Below, one piece after another: positions 15,244-24,700 of a stretch of 44,074 nucleotides of DNA. The DNA comes from an uncultured Lachnospiraceae bacterium (GTDB lineage: Bacteria; Bacillota; Clostridia; Lachnospirales; Lachnospiraceae): contig CAMFDG010000016.1 in the NCBI GenBank assembly GCA_945949045.1, positions 1 through 44,074 on the forward strand, read 5' to 3'. Within the stretch, counting starts at the first letter, position 1. Every line of letters begins with the position of its first letter. Both the position numbers and the translations under genes were made by a program. The notes below the pieces were generated by a model. The model did not search any database, was not told the DNA's origin, and worked only from the letters and a program-made list of their open reading frames with translations.

Positions 15244-16470
15244 ATGCCGAGAAAGCATCAGAACAATAATAAAGGTTTTTCCCTGATTGAGCTTCTGGTT
15301 GCGATTGCCATTCTTGCCGTCGTTATGATTCCGATGCTTCACAGCTTTGTTACATCGGCACGGACGAACACCAGGGCGGGAAAGGTCATGGAGGCGACCA
15401 CGGCGGCGCAGAATGTATTTGAACAATTGAAGTCGGAAGATCTGACTACTTATCTGGGGGATTGTACCAGTGAGCAGGTGATGGATGGCTCCAACCCGGT
15501 ATTAGATATTCAGGGTAAGCCAATCTATACATATAAGCGGGAGTTCAGTAATCTGGATGTGAATGGAAGAAAGTTTCATGCAAAGGTTACTTTGGATCCA
15601 CAGAAATATACATCGATCAGTACAACCTCGGAAGCGAATAAAAAGACAGATTATAATACGCTGAAGTTCGCAAATTTATCGACGCTGTCGAAGGCTTCCA
15701 ACGCCTTTTATATCCAGAAGGCAGACCAGGAGATCAAGGCTGCCAAGGATATTGATCTGGGAGAGTATGAAGAAGTTGAAAAGAAGATGAGCCGTAATAT
15801 TACCCTTGAGGTGGATTATGATGAGTCGACGAAGCTTGCGAGGGTATATGTCACGGTTACTTATCAGGATGGCAGAGACGGAAAGAGTGGTACGGTCACT
15901 CCGATCAATCATGTGGAGATCTACAATAACAGTGAATCTCTGACAACGGGGAATCCGAATGTTCTTTCTAACATTTTCCTCTGCTTCTATCCGATGTATA
16001 ACAGCAGCAGCAGGATCAGCCCGAGGGAAACCATCGAGATTAAGAATCCGAAAAATTATAAGGTATGTGTGTTCCTGGTAAAACAGACGGACAGAGATAC
16101 CAGTAGTAATCCAAATTATGTGACTGGCAGCTCTTCGTATTCGGTTAAGCTGAGTGTGGACGAGGGCCACAGAGATACTCTGGCAGGGGCAGACGGCAAA
16201 CCGGATGTGTTGACGACGGTTGCCACAAACCTGATGTGGAATGATGCTGCGAATATGAGCGAACTGCAGATCGCGTATCTGAACAATGGGGGATCAGCGG
16301 TTTCATCGATTCCAACCGGATATGCAGTGAAGGATATGCTGAATCTGAAAACGGATCTTCAGAGATCAGATTCGGAGACGAAAATTTATGATGTCACAAT
16401 TGAGGTATATGATGAAGGTGATGCGAATGCGAAAGTTCTTACAAAGATTGAAGGAACAAAAATCCAATAG
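15244..16470 (+). CDS. Minor prepilin, PilV/GspI-like
   Basis: A 408-residue prepilin with leader MPRKHQNNNKG and mature FSLIELLVAIAILAVVMIPM, including Glu5. The early segment TRAGKVMEATTAAQNVFEQLKSED is the PilV/GspI-type helix with an alignment of AQN-x-E residues. The head is three times the size of a usual PilV and beta-rich. The ATG at 15244 is chosen because AAAAGGG lies about eight bases upstream; GTG 15235 and ATG 15238 sit on that site. Its 3' end overlaps the next gene by 44 bases. Probable priming or tip component. Confidence 0.87.
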   Translation: MPRKHQNNNKGFSLIELLVAIAILAVVMIPMLHSFVTSARTNTRAGKVMEATTAAQNVFEQLKSEDLTTYLGDCTSEQVMDGSNPVLDIQGKPIYTYKREFSNLDVNGRKFHAKVTLDPQKYTSISTTSEANKKTDYNTLKFANLSTLSKASNAFYIQKADQEIKAAKDIDLGEYEEVEKKMSRNITLEVDYDESTKLARVYVTVTYQDGRDGKSGTVTPINHVEIYNNSESLTTGNPNVLSNIFLCFYPMYNSSSRISPRETIEIKNPKNYKVCVFLVKQTDRDTSSNPNYVTGSSSYSVKLSVDEGHRDTLAGADGKPDVLTTVATNLMWNDAANMSELQIAYLNNGGSAVSSIPTGYAVKDMLNLKTDLQRSDSETKIYDVTIEVYDEGDANAKVLTKIEGTKIQ

Positions 16471-18811
16471 AGGTTCGTCGCTGATGATGGTAATATCTAT
16501 TGTTGCCATTATCGGGATACTGGCCTTTACGCTTTTGACGGTCAGCCTGATTACCTATCGGATGAAGGTTACCAACATGAATTCCAAGAAGAACTTCTAC
16601 AGTGCAGAGCAGGTAGTCGATGATATCTCCCTTGGACTTCAGCAGGATATCTCTTCGGCTGCAGGAGAAGCGTATACCTGGACGCTGGAGCATTTCAGTA
16701 CCTGTGATGCAGGAACACGTAAATATAATTATGTGAATAAGTTTCAGGATGTATTATTGGGCAAGATTGAGGATACCACTCCGGGGGTATCCAATGCCTA
16801 TGCGCTGCATTATGATGTCAACCATTTGAACAATATGGTTTCTCCTGAGGCAAAAACCGATGCGAGAACGTGCAGTGTGGAAGCGGCGGGAAATCTGAAC
16901 GTAATCAATCAGGATACGGATAAGGGTACGTTTACGATTAAGAATCTGAAGGTTACCTACGTGGATAATAGAAACTATATGACCCAGATCCAGACGGATA
17001 TTGTTCTTTCTTGTCCGGTTATGGACTTTGACCAGACGAGTATGGCACCTCTGGATCTTACCTTATATGCACTTGTTGCAAATGAGAAGACGCAGACAAT
17101 TGGAAATAATATTGAGCTTACAGGCAGTGCGTATCTGGGAAATCAGGGGGCATTGGTAGGCTCCGGCTCAGGGATTACCTTTAAGCAGCCGGCGGACGGT
17201 GGCTCCGGGCGGTTGATTACAGCAGATAATATGGTAGTAAAAAATGGTGGCCAGCTTACAGTGGAGGATGGTTATCAGACCTGGGCGCGAAGTCTTGTTG
17301 TAGATTCTGCTTCAGCAGATATGAAGGGACTGACCTATCTGAATAATGACGTTGTGGTTTCCAATTCCATTAAAACATCCACAAATCTTAAGATGGGCGG
17401 AAGGCTGTATGCATACGGCAATACTTCGACTTCGGATCTGGCAGAAATTTATGACAAGGACACAAAAGTATTCCAGGCAGCAAATGTAACAACGAATCCG
17501 GCAGATTTCTCCAGTGCAGTGCTGATTAACGGCAAGCAGGCAACCATTGATTTCAGTGGTCTTGAGGGGATGACAATTGCAGGAAATGCCTATGTGGGCG
17601 CCAGCCTGAATGAAAGTAGTAATACAGATGTGCAGATGGGTGAATCTCTTTCCTTAAAGTCCGATCAGAGAGCTTATCTTGTACCGGCAGAGTATATTGC
17701 ACCTTACTGTAAATACGGAGAGAAAAATCCCATGTCCCAGACGGCATTCAATAATTTACAGAATGAGATTATGACTACTTACAACTATTCCAGTGCGAAT
17801 GATATCACTCTTTGGGATTATATTCGCAGGGACAAGGATGCTGTGGATGCGATTCCGGAGTCTCTTGCCAAGGAGGGAGTAGTTGGCATTCGAAAGGCTG
17901 TATATCGGTTTGCTTACAGCACATCGGCACAGCCGGAAAATATGGTATATTTCTTCCTTGTATTCGACAGTACCTCATCTGCCAATGATTTCGCAGAGAA
18001 ACATTGGAATGAGAATCTTTCTTCGGTACAGGGGCGGATTTATCCGAATTATAACGGTGATGATCCGACAAACCAGTTTGAAGATCCCACCCTCTCGATT
18101 ACTTATCCGAGTCTGGATCTGCCGAATGAGTATGATTTCTATTACAATGGAAGTGTTCTGGTTCCCGATGGGGCAGATACAAAATTCTATCCGGGCAAGC
18201 TGAAAGAGGTAACAGGGAAGTATGCTACCCTTTCAACGGAGGAATGGAATTACCAGCAGACCTTTGCTTCGCTTCGACATAAACTTACCGTGGATTGGAA
18301 TTCCATGACGTCGGATGAACTTAGCAAAACGGTTTACCAGAATCTGGTTGTAGCGGATATGGCGAATCTGGCAGACAGTACGAAGGAGAGTATTCATTCC
18401 GGAGATAAGAAAGTATTTCTTCAGGATGGTGATGATACAACAAGGATGAGTGCAGTAGTTTCCAATCAGGATTCGTACTCCATACCGGATTCTACTGCAA
18501 TATCTAATCTGGGAAGCTCATATCCGATTCACCTTGTAATTGCAAGAGGAGATGTGACGATTCCGGCAGGCTGTAATTTTACGGGACTGATTATTGCAGG
18601 TGGAGAGGTTACGATCGGTGCAGGTGCCAAACTTACCGCGGATAGCGATCTTGCACAGCAGGCACTCCGCATTAAGTCCGGATCTACATATCCTGCAGAT
18701 TTCCTGAAAGATGGCTCCGCTTATCTGGCAAGTGATATCGGAGAGGCTGAGGATGACGAGGGTATTGAGCTTTCGGATTATGTAACATACAGTAATTGGA
18801 CGAAACAGTAA
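16427..18811 (+). CDS. Large minor pilin, PilX/GspK-like, with beta-helix head
   Basis: A 794-residue protein whose N-terminus, SNRGSSLMMVISIVAIIGIL, is of the PilX_N type. A Gly precedes the cut site, but residue 5 of the mature helix is Met and not Glu. Lack of Glu5 is a known trait of the tip pseudopilin GspK. A FYSAEQVVDDI segment follows. The head contains parallel beta-helix-like repeats of short glycine-rich strands (about 230-330, and GDVTIPAGCNFTGLIIAGGE near 710). The ATG at 16427 has GAAGG eight bases upstream, inside the previous gene. Likely part of the initiating tip complex. Confidence 0.82.
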   Translation: MRKFLQRLKEQKSNRGSSLMMVISIVAIIGILAFTLLTVSLITYRMKVTNMNSKKNFYSAEQVVDDISLGLQQDISSAAGEAYTWTLEHFSTCDAGTRKYNYVNKFQDVLLGKIEDTTPGVSNAYALHYDVNHLNNMVSPEAKTDARTCSVEAAGNLNVINQDTDKGTFTIKNLKVTYVDNRNYMTQIQTDIVLSCPVMDFDQTSMAPLDLTLYALVANEKTQTIGNNIELTGSAYLGNQGALVGSGSGITFKQPADGGSGRLITADNMVVKNGGQLTVEDGYQTWARSLVVDSASADMKGLTYLNNDVVVSNSIKTSTNLKMGGRLYAYGNTSTSDLAEIYDKDTKVFQAANVTTNPADFSSAVLINGKQATIDFSGLEGMTIAGNAYVGASLNESSNTDVQMGESLSLKSDQRAYLVPAEYIAPYCKYGEKNPMSQTAFNNLQNEIMTTYNYSSANDITLWDYIRRDKDAVDAIPESLAKEGVVGIRKAVYRFAYSTSAQPENMVYFFLVFDSTSSANDFAEKHWNENLSSVQGRIYPNYNGDDPTNQFEDPTLSITYPSLDLPNEYDFYYNGSVLVPDGADTKFYPGKLKEVTGKYATLSTEEWNYQQTFASLRHKLTVDWNSMTSDELSKTVYQNLVVADMANLADSTKESIHSGDKKVFLQDGDDTTRMSAVVSNQDSYSIPDSTAISNLGSSYPIHLVIARGDVTIPAGCNFTGLIIAGGEVTIGAGAKLTADSDLAQQALRIKSGSTYPADFLKDGSAYLASDIGEAEDDEGIELSDYVTYSNWTKQ

Positions 18812-18815
18812 GCAG

Positions 18816-19400
18816 GTGAGGGTTGTGAATAAGAACAAGGGGTTTTCATTAATTGAATTAATTACGGTCGTTGCCATTATGGCAGTGGTTGCTACGGGTA
18901 TTGGGATAACAGTCTTTTCACAATCCTCGTGGAAATGCCGTCAGGCTAAGGACATTGCGTATAATAAGCTCCAGCAGACCCGTTCGGAGGCTCTGGCAAA
19001 GAATGGCGCATGGATGGAAATCTGTTATGAGAATGGTCAGTGCGTACTCAAGAGCTCCTTTGACGGGGATCAGCCGCTGGGCAAGCAGGTAGAGGTGTAT
19101 TACTATTGGCAGAAGGGTCCGGGGAGTTCCGCTACTTCAACCGGTCCGGTTAAGATCAATAGCAGCAATTCGCTGGTACTTACCTTTTCCAGAGGTACGG
19201 GAGGCTTCCAGACCATGAAAGAAGGAGTGTCTACTTCTACCGATCCATCAGGGAATGTGACGGTGTCTTATACAGAGGCTGTCGGCAAGAGCAATCAGAC
19301 GTATTGCAGTAAAATTCGAATTACGGGGAAGAATGGAAGCAATGGATATACCTTTACGCTGCATCCGGTAACCGGTAAGTTTGAGTGTGAGAAGGATTAG
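18816..19400 (+). CDS. Minor prepilin, GspH/FimT-like
   Basis: A 194-residue prepilin: mature FSLIELITVVAIMAVVATGI after a very short leader NKNKG, with Glu5. The downstream helix YNKLQQTRSEALAKNGAWME matches the GspH/FimT pattern of an Arg-Ser-Glu-Ala helix followed by the first strand. GTG 18816 or GTG 18825 could be the start, since AGGTGAGG lies between them; the reading frame is not in doubt. It lies four bases after the X-like gene, within the minor pilin cluster, and should join the tip assembly. Confidence 0.85.
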   Translation: MRVVNKNKGFSLIELITVVAIMAVVATGIGITVFSQSSWKCRQAKDIAYNKLQQTRSEALAKNGAWMEICYENGQCVLKSSFDGDQPLGKQVEVYYYWQKGPGSSATSTGPVKINSSNSLVLTFSRGTGGFQTMKEGVSTSTDPSGNVTVSYTEAVGKSNQTYCSKIRITGKNGSNGYTFTLHPVTGKFECEKD

Positions 19401-19404
19401 AGTT

Positions 19405-21720
19405 ATGAGAGATGAGAGAATGGGATGGATGAAAAAAAGAGAAAAAGACAATCGTGGTCTGACACTGATTGAGCTTCTGGTAGCAATGACCATTGTTACA
19501 ATCGTCATTGGTGTTGCATTTAGCTTCATTATTCATACCATCAACCTGTTCAGGAGAGGAAATAATGACTCCAGTGTTCAGAATGAGGCCCAGCTGACCA
19601 TGGCGCAGCTGGAATCTCTGGTACTTAATGCCAATATGGGTATTGGACTGAAACCGGAAACAGACGGGAAGGATGTTCTTCAGGGAAATGATCTCTATCT
19701 CTATTATCGTGATTATGAGAAGACAGGGTATGATGAGAGCACGGATTCTGCCACTTCCACGAATGTGCCATATGAGGCGATTCATGTATATGTGGATCCT
19801 GCAAAAGGGCTGAGCTTCTGTACCAGAACCTGTACATACGGATCTACCACAGATGCAGGTGGGAATACGGTCAATCAAATGACCATGACCGCTGACAAGG
19901 CGAATCCGGAGATTCTTTCCAAATTTGTGAAGAATGTGACGGATTTTACGGTAGACATTAAGGACCTTGTCAAAAAGAATGAAATTACCTTTACGATCAA
20001 GTTTGAATATCAGGGGCGTAAGTATACTTCAAAAAATACGATCATGCTCCGAAATAAAATTGTAAGTGTCAATAAGGATGAGGCGGGAGACTTTTTTAAA
20101 GTCCTGGATGATACTTCCAAGAAGAATAGTACGACGGCAATCAGTGTTACCAATATTACGGATCCTGCATTGACGAATACAGCGTATGTATGGGCCGGAG
20201 GAACCTATACGAATCCGTTTAAAGCAGAGCACACCTTTATCGATGGAAGCACGGGTTCCGGGCAGACAATCTGGACGCTCGGTTCAGAGATCGAGGGAGT
20301 TACGGTGAACCGTCAAACCGGAATGCTTACAATCGCAGAAAATGTGACAGGAAGCTTTACCGTATACGCAACTTCGCTGAGCAGTGTGAATGCAGATAAA
20401 GACGGTACGGGAACCTATGTACAGGGTTCGGCTACGGTTTATGTGAAGTCCGTATCCAATCCGATCCTTGGCGGTTTCTCCGTGGATCCTTTGGATTCGA
20501 AAATTCAGAAAGGAAAGTTTACACTGACGGCAAGTAATCTGCTCAGTTCAGATATTGCACTGATTCATCCCCAGGCGACAGCCGGCGCGGTCATGAAGCC
20601 TGAGATCGGGAACGGAGAGTTATCACCGGAAGGAACGAGCCTGAGTTATGAGGTTACCCTGCATCGGCCGGTGGGATATAAGGGAAAGAAATTCCCGCTT
20701 ACCATCAGTTGTACGGTGGGTGGAAATACCTACGAGCAGTCCGTGGAGATTGAATTCCTTGAGGGAACCACCACTCCGGAGGATACCTTTGACGGCGTTT
20801 ATATTCTGGCAACAGACGGTTCCGGAAACAGTGACAGTGCATCGGAAAACGGAAACACAGTTCTGAGCAAGGTTGTTCGTGGGGACACAGGCAGTTTCCA
20901 GCTTTTTGCAAGGTATACTTCCAATAGTGGAGAAACGAAAACAGTGCTGGTATCCACAAATGAATGGAATCTTCAATCTGATAATCCTCTGGTAGCTGTC
21001 AATAAAGCGGCTGACGGATATACTTTGAACTACAATGTGGGAGATTATGGACAGCCTGTGAATGTGACTCTGAAATCGGATTATGTCAATCCGGACGGAA
21101 ATACAGTGGCGGGACCGACAATTACGTTAAGTTTTGCAAAGGTTAACCTTTCCTTAAATGTGAATTCGCCTTCCCAGAAGCTGTTCCCGATTACCGGAGG
21201 ACAGACACAGAGAGTATCCTTCAATGTTTCGGGAATCAAGGCCTCCTCTTTATGTGTACTGAGTGAGGATTCCGGCCTGAGTACTTCTATATCGGGGGAG
21301 CAGGTATCTGTATCTGCAACTGCTTCTGTGTCATCGACAAAGACGGTTACCTTCGGCTTGAAGGATACCAAGGGCAGTGTGTTAGATGGGGTTTCCTGTG
21401 ATGTGAGATTCTATCCGGGCAACGCAAATACTTATACATACAATGGTGAAAAGCTGACGGATTCAGTATATCTTCCGTTGGCAACAGATATCAGCAGATT
21501 TGACAGCAATGTTGCAACACCGGAGGCAGATCTGGACCCGATTCCGGTTGCTATCTATACGGTTGATGGGGAAGCGATTGTTTATACGAACCGTGCTGAA
21601 GTCACAGATGACAGCAATAAGGGTGTTGATGGAAAGGTTCATCAGTATTGGGCACAGTATAAAGGAAATGTATATTACTTTGATGCGCAGTCCAGACAGT
21701 GGCGTTTAAATCAATCGTAA
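19405..21720 (+). CDS. Large minor prepilin, PilW/GspJ-like, with Ig-like modules
   Basis: A 771-residue prepilin with mature LTLIELLVAMTIVTIVIGVA (Glu5 present) after a basic leader. The early helix QNEAQLTMAQLESLVLNANMG is PilW/GspJ-like. Residues from about 245 onward form several beta-sandwich-like units, with BIG2-like strands (IWTLGSEIEGVTVNRQTGML, TGSFTVYATS). Few pilin heads reach this size; Ig-like extensions are used by adhesins to reach outward. The ATG at 19405 has GAAGGA eight bases upstream. The next gene starts 18 bases after the stop. Likely displayed at the pilus tip. Confidence 0.84.
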   Translation: MRDERMGWMKKREKDNRGLTLIELLVAMTIVTIVIGVAFSFIIHTINLFRRGNNDSSVQNEAQLTMAQLESLVLNANMGIGLKPETDGKDVLQGNDLYLYYRDYEKTGYDESTDSATSTNVPYEAIHVYVDPAKGLSFCTRTCTYGSTTDAGGNTVNQMTMTADKANPEILSKFVKNVTDFTVDIKDLVKKNEITFTIKFEYQGRKYTSKNTIMLRNKIVSVNKDEAGDFFKVLDDTSKKNSTTAISVTNITDPALTNTAYVWAGGTYTNPFKAEHTFIDGSTGSGQTIWTLGSEIEGVTVNRQTGMLTIAENVTGSFTVYATSLSSVNADKDGTGTYVQGSATVYVKSVSNPILGGFSVDPLDSKIQKGKFTLTASNLLSSDIALIHPQATAGAVMKPEIGNGELSPEGTSLSYEVTLHRPVGYKGKKFPLTISCTVGGNTYEQSVEIEFLEGTTTPEDTFDGVYILATDGSGNSDSASENGNTVLSKVVRGDTGSFQLFARYTSNSGETKTVLVSTNEWNLQSDNPLVAVNKAADGYTLNYNVGDYGQPVNVTLKSDYVNPDGNTVAGPTITLSFAKVNLSLNVNSPSQKLFPITGGQTQRVSFNVSGIKASSLCVLSEDSGLSTSISGEQVSVSATASVSSTKTVTFGLKDTKGSVLDGVSCDVRFYPGNANTYTYNGEKLTDSVYLPLATDISRFDSNVATPEADLDPIPVAIYTVDGEAIVYTNRAEVTDDSNKGVDGKVHQYWAQYKGNVYYFDAQSRQWRLNQS

Positions 21721-21738
21721 TTGTGAGAGGTAACAGAT

Positions 21739-24700
21739 ATGAAAACAGCAGTGAAAAGATTTATATCCATAATTCTATGCATCAGCATGCTGATGGGAAT
21801 GATTGTAGTTGGAGACGCATATGACGATCGAACTTATGCGTATATACAGTCCAATGTAGATTATTCTAACAATAAGGCATATTCTTGTGGTGATTTTCCG
21901 GACGCTTCTACTTTGAAGACAAATCCGGAGGCAGATCTGGGGGATGCTGACAATCAGTTCGTTGTACTAGAAATTGTTCCTACATATGATCAGGGTACTT
22001 TTGGGTATTTTATTCCGGGCTGCGAGCCGATTAATATGGCTGCAATTGAGCGAGATTATGCGAAACAGCAGGGAAATATGGGACTGTTGCAGGATGCTTA
22101 TAGCGTCAGTGAACGTGACATCTATTCTCTTTATGAGGATATCCCAGCTAATACACCATATAACATTACAACAACGATGGGCTGGGATAAGGATGACGTG
22201 ACAGATTATATGGCTCGTACTGATTTTGAGGTAGGCTATACAAATACTGGTGTAAATATCGGATACAATATGTGGTATCACAAACCGGATGATTCGGATT
22301 GTAAACGTGAAGGCTATTTTGTAAAGGTGGAAACCGGAGGAAATTACAGCCGTGTTCAGGTGCAGTCAGGAGATGGACACGGAACACCATATAATAAAGA
22401 TCCGAATGATTCGAACTACTATTTTAAGTATCAGGAAGGCGGAGAATACAAGTGGTATAATAAAGGGGATGTACTTCCTTATGACGTTTCCGATACAGAA
22501 CATGTGGTAGCTATGACCAGAAATGACGTGTTTAAATGTCATGTGACGAATTTGGTACATAATGATACTTTTGTTCAGAAAGCCCTGGGTGATAAGTCTA
22601 CGGATTTCATTTCTAATGTGATTACGATTACACCGGAAGATCTGGATAAGGAAGGGAATATTGGCTTGATTGATAAGGCGGATCTTATTTATATTCATTC
22701 CGGGAAAAATACAGATGTCATGATGGAAATCTGGCAAAAGTACAATAAATGGGGAAAAACAACAGAGAATAATCGATATTACCCGGATTTATTTGACAAA
22801 CATGATCTGACAAATCAGGAAACCCTTAGGATTATGGCTCGTATGGGAACCGATAATCCGGCTTCGTTAGTTTTTGAAACACCTACGTTATATCCAAGTG
22901 GCAGAAAAGATTTAAATACTTATAAGTTGATGCTGATGGTTACACAGTTTAAACCAGCAGATTTCTGTAATAAGCTGGGGCTTTTGTCGGCTGTTGAAAC
23001 GGCATCAAAGGGGAAAGAGAAATTATCCTATCCAGCTAAAAAGGTGGATAATGGTCAGATTGTGGATGCACCGGAAATTAGTGATAACTGGGAGCCTACC
23101 ACAGTCAATCCTCCTTACAGTTCTGGTACATTTGCGTATAATCCTAGTGGTCAAGATATTACGGGTGAAATGCGTTTTGATGGTAAGAATTTTGGTGGAA
23201 TGAATGTTTTTGATAAAATTCTTACCTATAATGGAGATAATTCCTTACTTCAGAACTTCCTGACAGCCAGTGGAATTCAGGAAGGAAGTAATAATAATCC
23301 GTTGAATGGTGGCACAACGATGACCGATTTGAAGGATTATTATGGAAATAAAACATCCTTTACTATGCAGCAGATCATGAAATTCATCCTGAGTGTACCT
23401 CAGTACACACCAAAGCTTCGTGTACTGGAGATTGAACCCTGTCAGCAGTTTATCTACCAGAATACATCGTTTAAACAAACAGTGGATGGGAAAGAGTTCG
23501 ACTGGGTGAAGTATTACGAGAATTTGTTCCCATGGTATGAGGCTGACCAGGATTCCGGTAGTTGGGTAGAGGACCCTGAACGACTTCAGGTAACAACCAT
23601 GACAACAGCGGAGTTTATTGGAAGTACCGGACGTTATGAATATGGACAGGTGGACAATCTGAACAACCCGATTAAGCTGACAATTGACAGCTCGGATGAC
23701 CTGACCGCAAAGTATGACCTGATTATTATTGGTGCCATGCAGGATGCGTCCAATGGATTAAATGGCTATAATGATGAGGATTTGGGTAACCTGCTCTATA
23801 CCTCGGTGGGAGATCTGGTGTTCCGTTATATTGATAAGAATCAGGCGGATGCGTCTAGTATAACCTCTAATAAAAACAGTTATCCAGGCTGGAAGGATGT
23901 AAATGGTTCTGAAAGTGATAAGCAGATCCGATGTGATTTCGGTGATTACAAGATGCGCTATTCCGGGAATGATATCACATTAAAAAAGATGTTGGAACTG
24001 GAGGATTTCCTGAGAGCTGGTAAGCCGATTGTTGTGGATCAGAAGCTGTATAAAGAAGATGGTTCAGAGATTGATACCGAGAAGGTGGATAAAAGTTCCA
24101 AGTTGTACGATCTTCTGACCTGGAATGATCCGGACAGTGATGCGGAAGAGCGTATTCTTCGGTACAATGATTACAGCCCCAAGCAGATGAAAAAGATTAT
24201 TGCCAAAAGTCGCTGCCAGTTGTTTTTTGTGAATGCAACAGATGGTTATCCTATGGAGTATGGTTATTCTCAGGAAGATCAGAAGTACAGTTTAGGTGGT
24301 TCAAATGGAACTGCATCCGGTGTTATCGTGAATGAAAATTATCAGCCTAAGGATGCGAGTGGAAATGCGGTATTAAGTTATCATTTCTATATTGATGGTG
24401 TTATTGGGCAGAAGTATCGTGTTCATCTGAGTATTGACTCTGATGGAGATGGTGTGTACCGTGGCTCACTCAAGGAACACAGCGAAATTGACAATATGAA
24501 TCAGGCTCTGGGGAAGGAAGGAGACGAAAAGGATTCCTATGATACCGTAGAGAATACCCTCAGTATGCAGGTTTATGATGAGGATGGAACGGCTCTCGGA
24601 AATAGTACAGAGGTGGAACTGGAGCCGAACAAGAGATACTATGCAACCTATACGCTGCCAAAGTCCCGGCTGGGAATCGTTCCATGGAAGCTGGAGGTCT

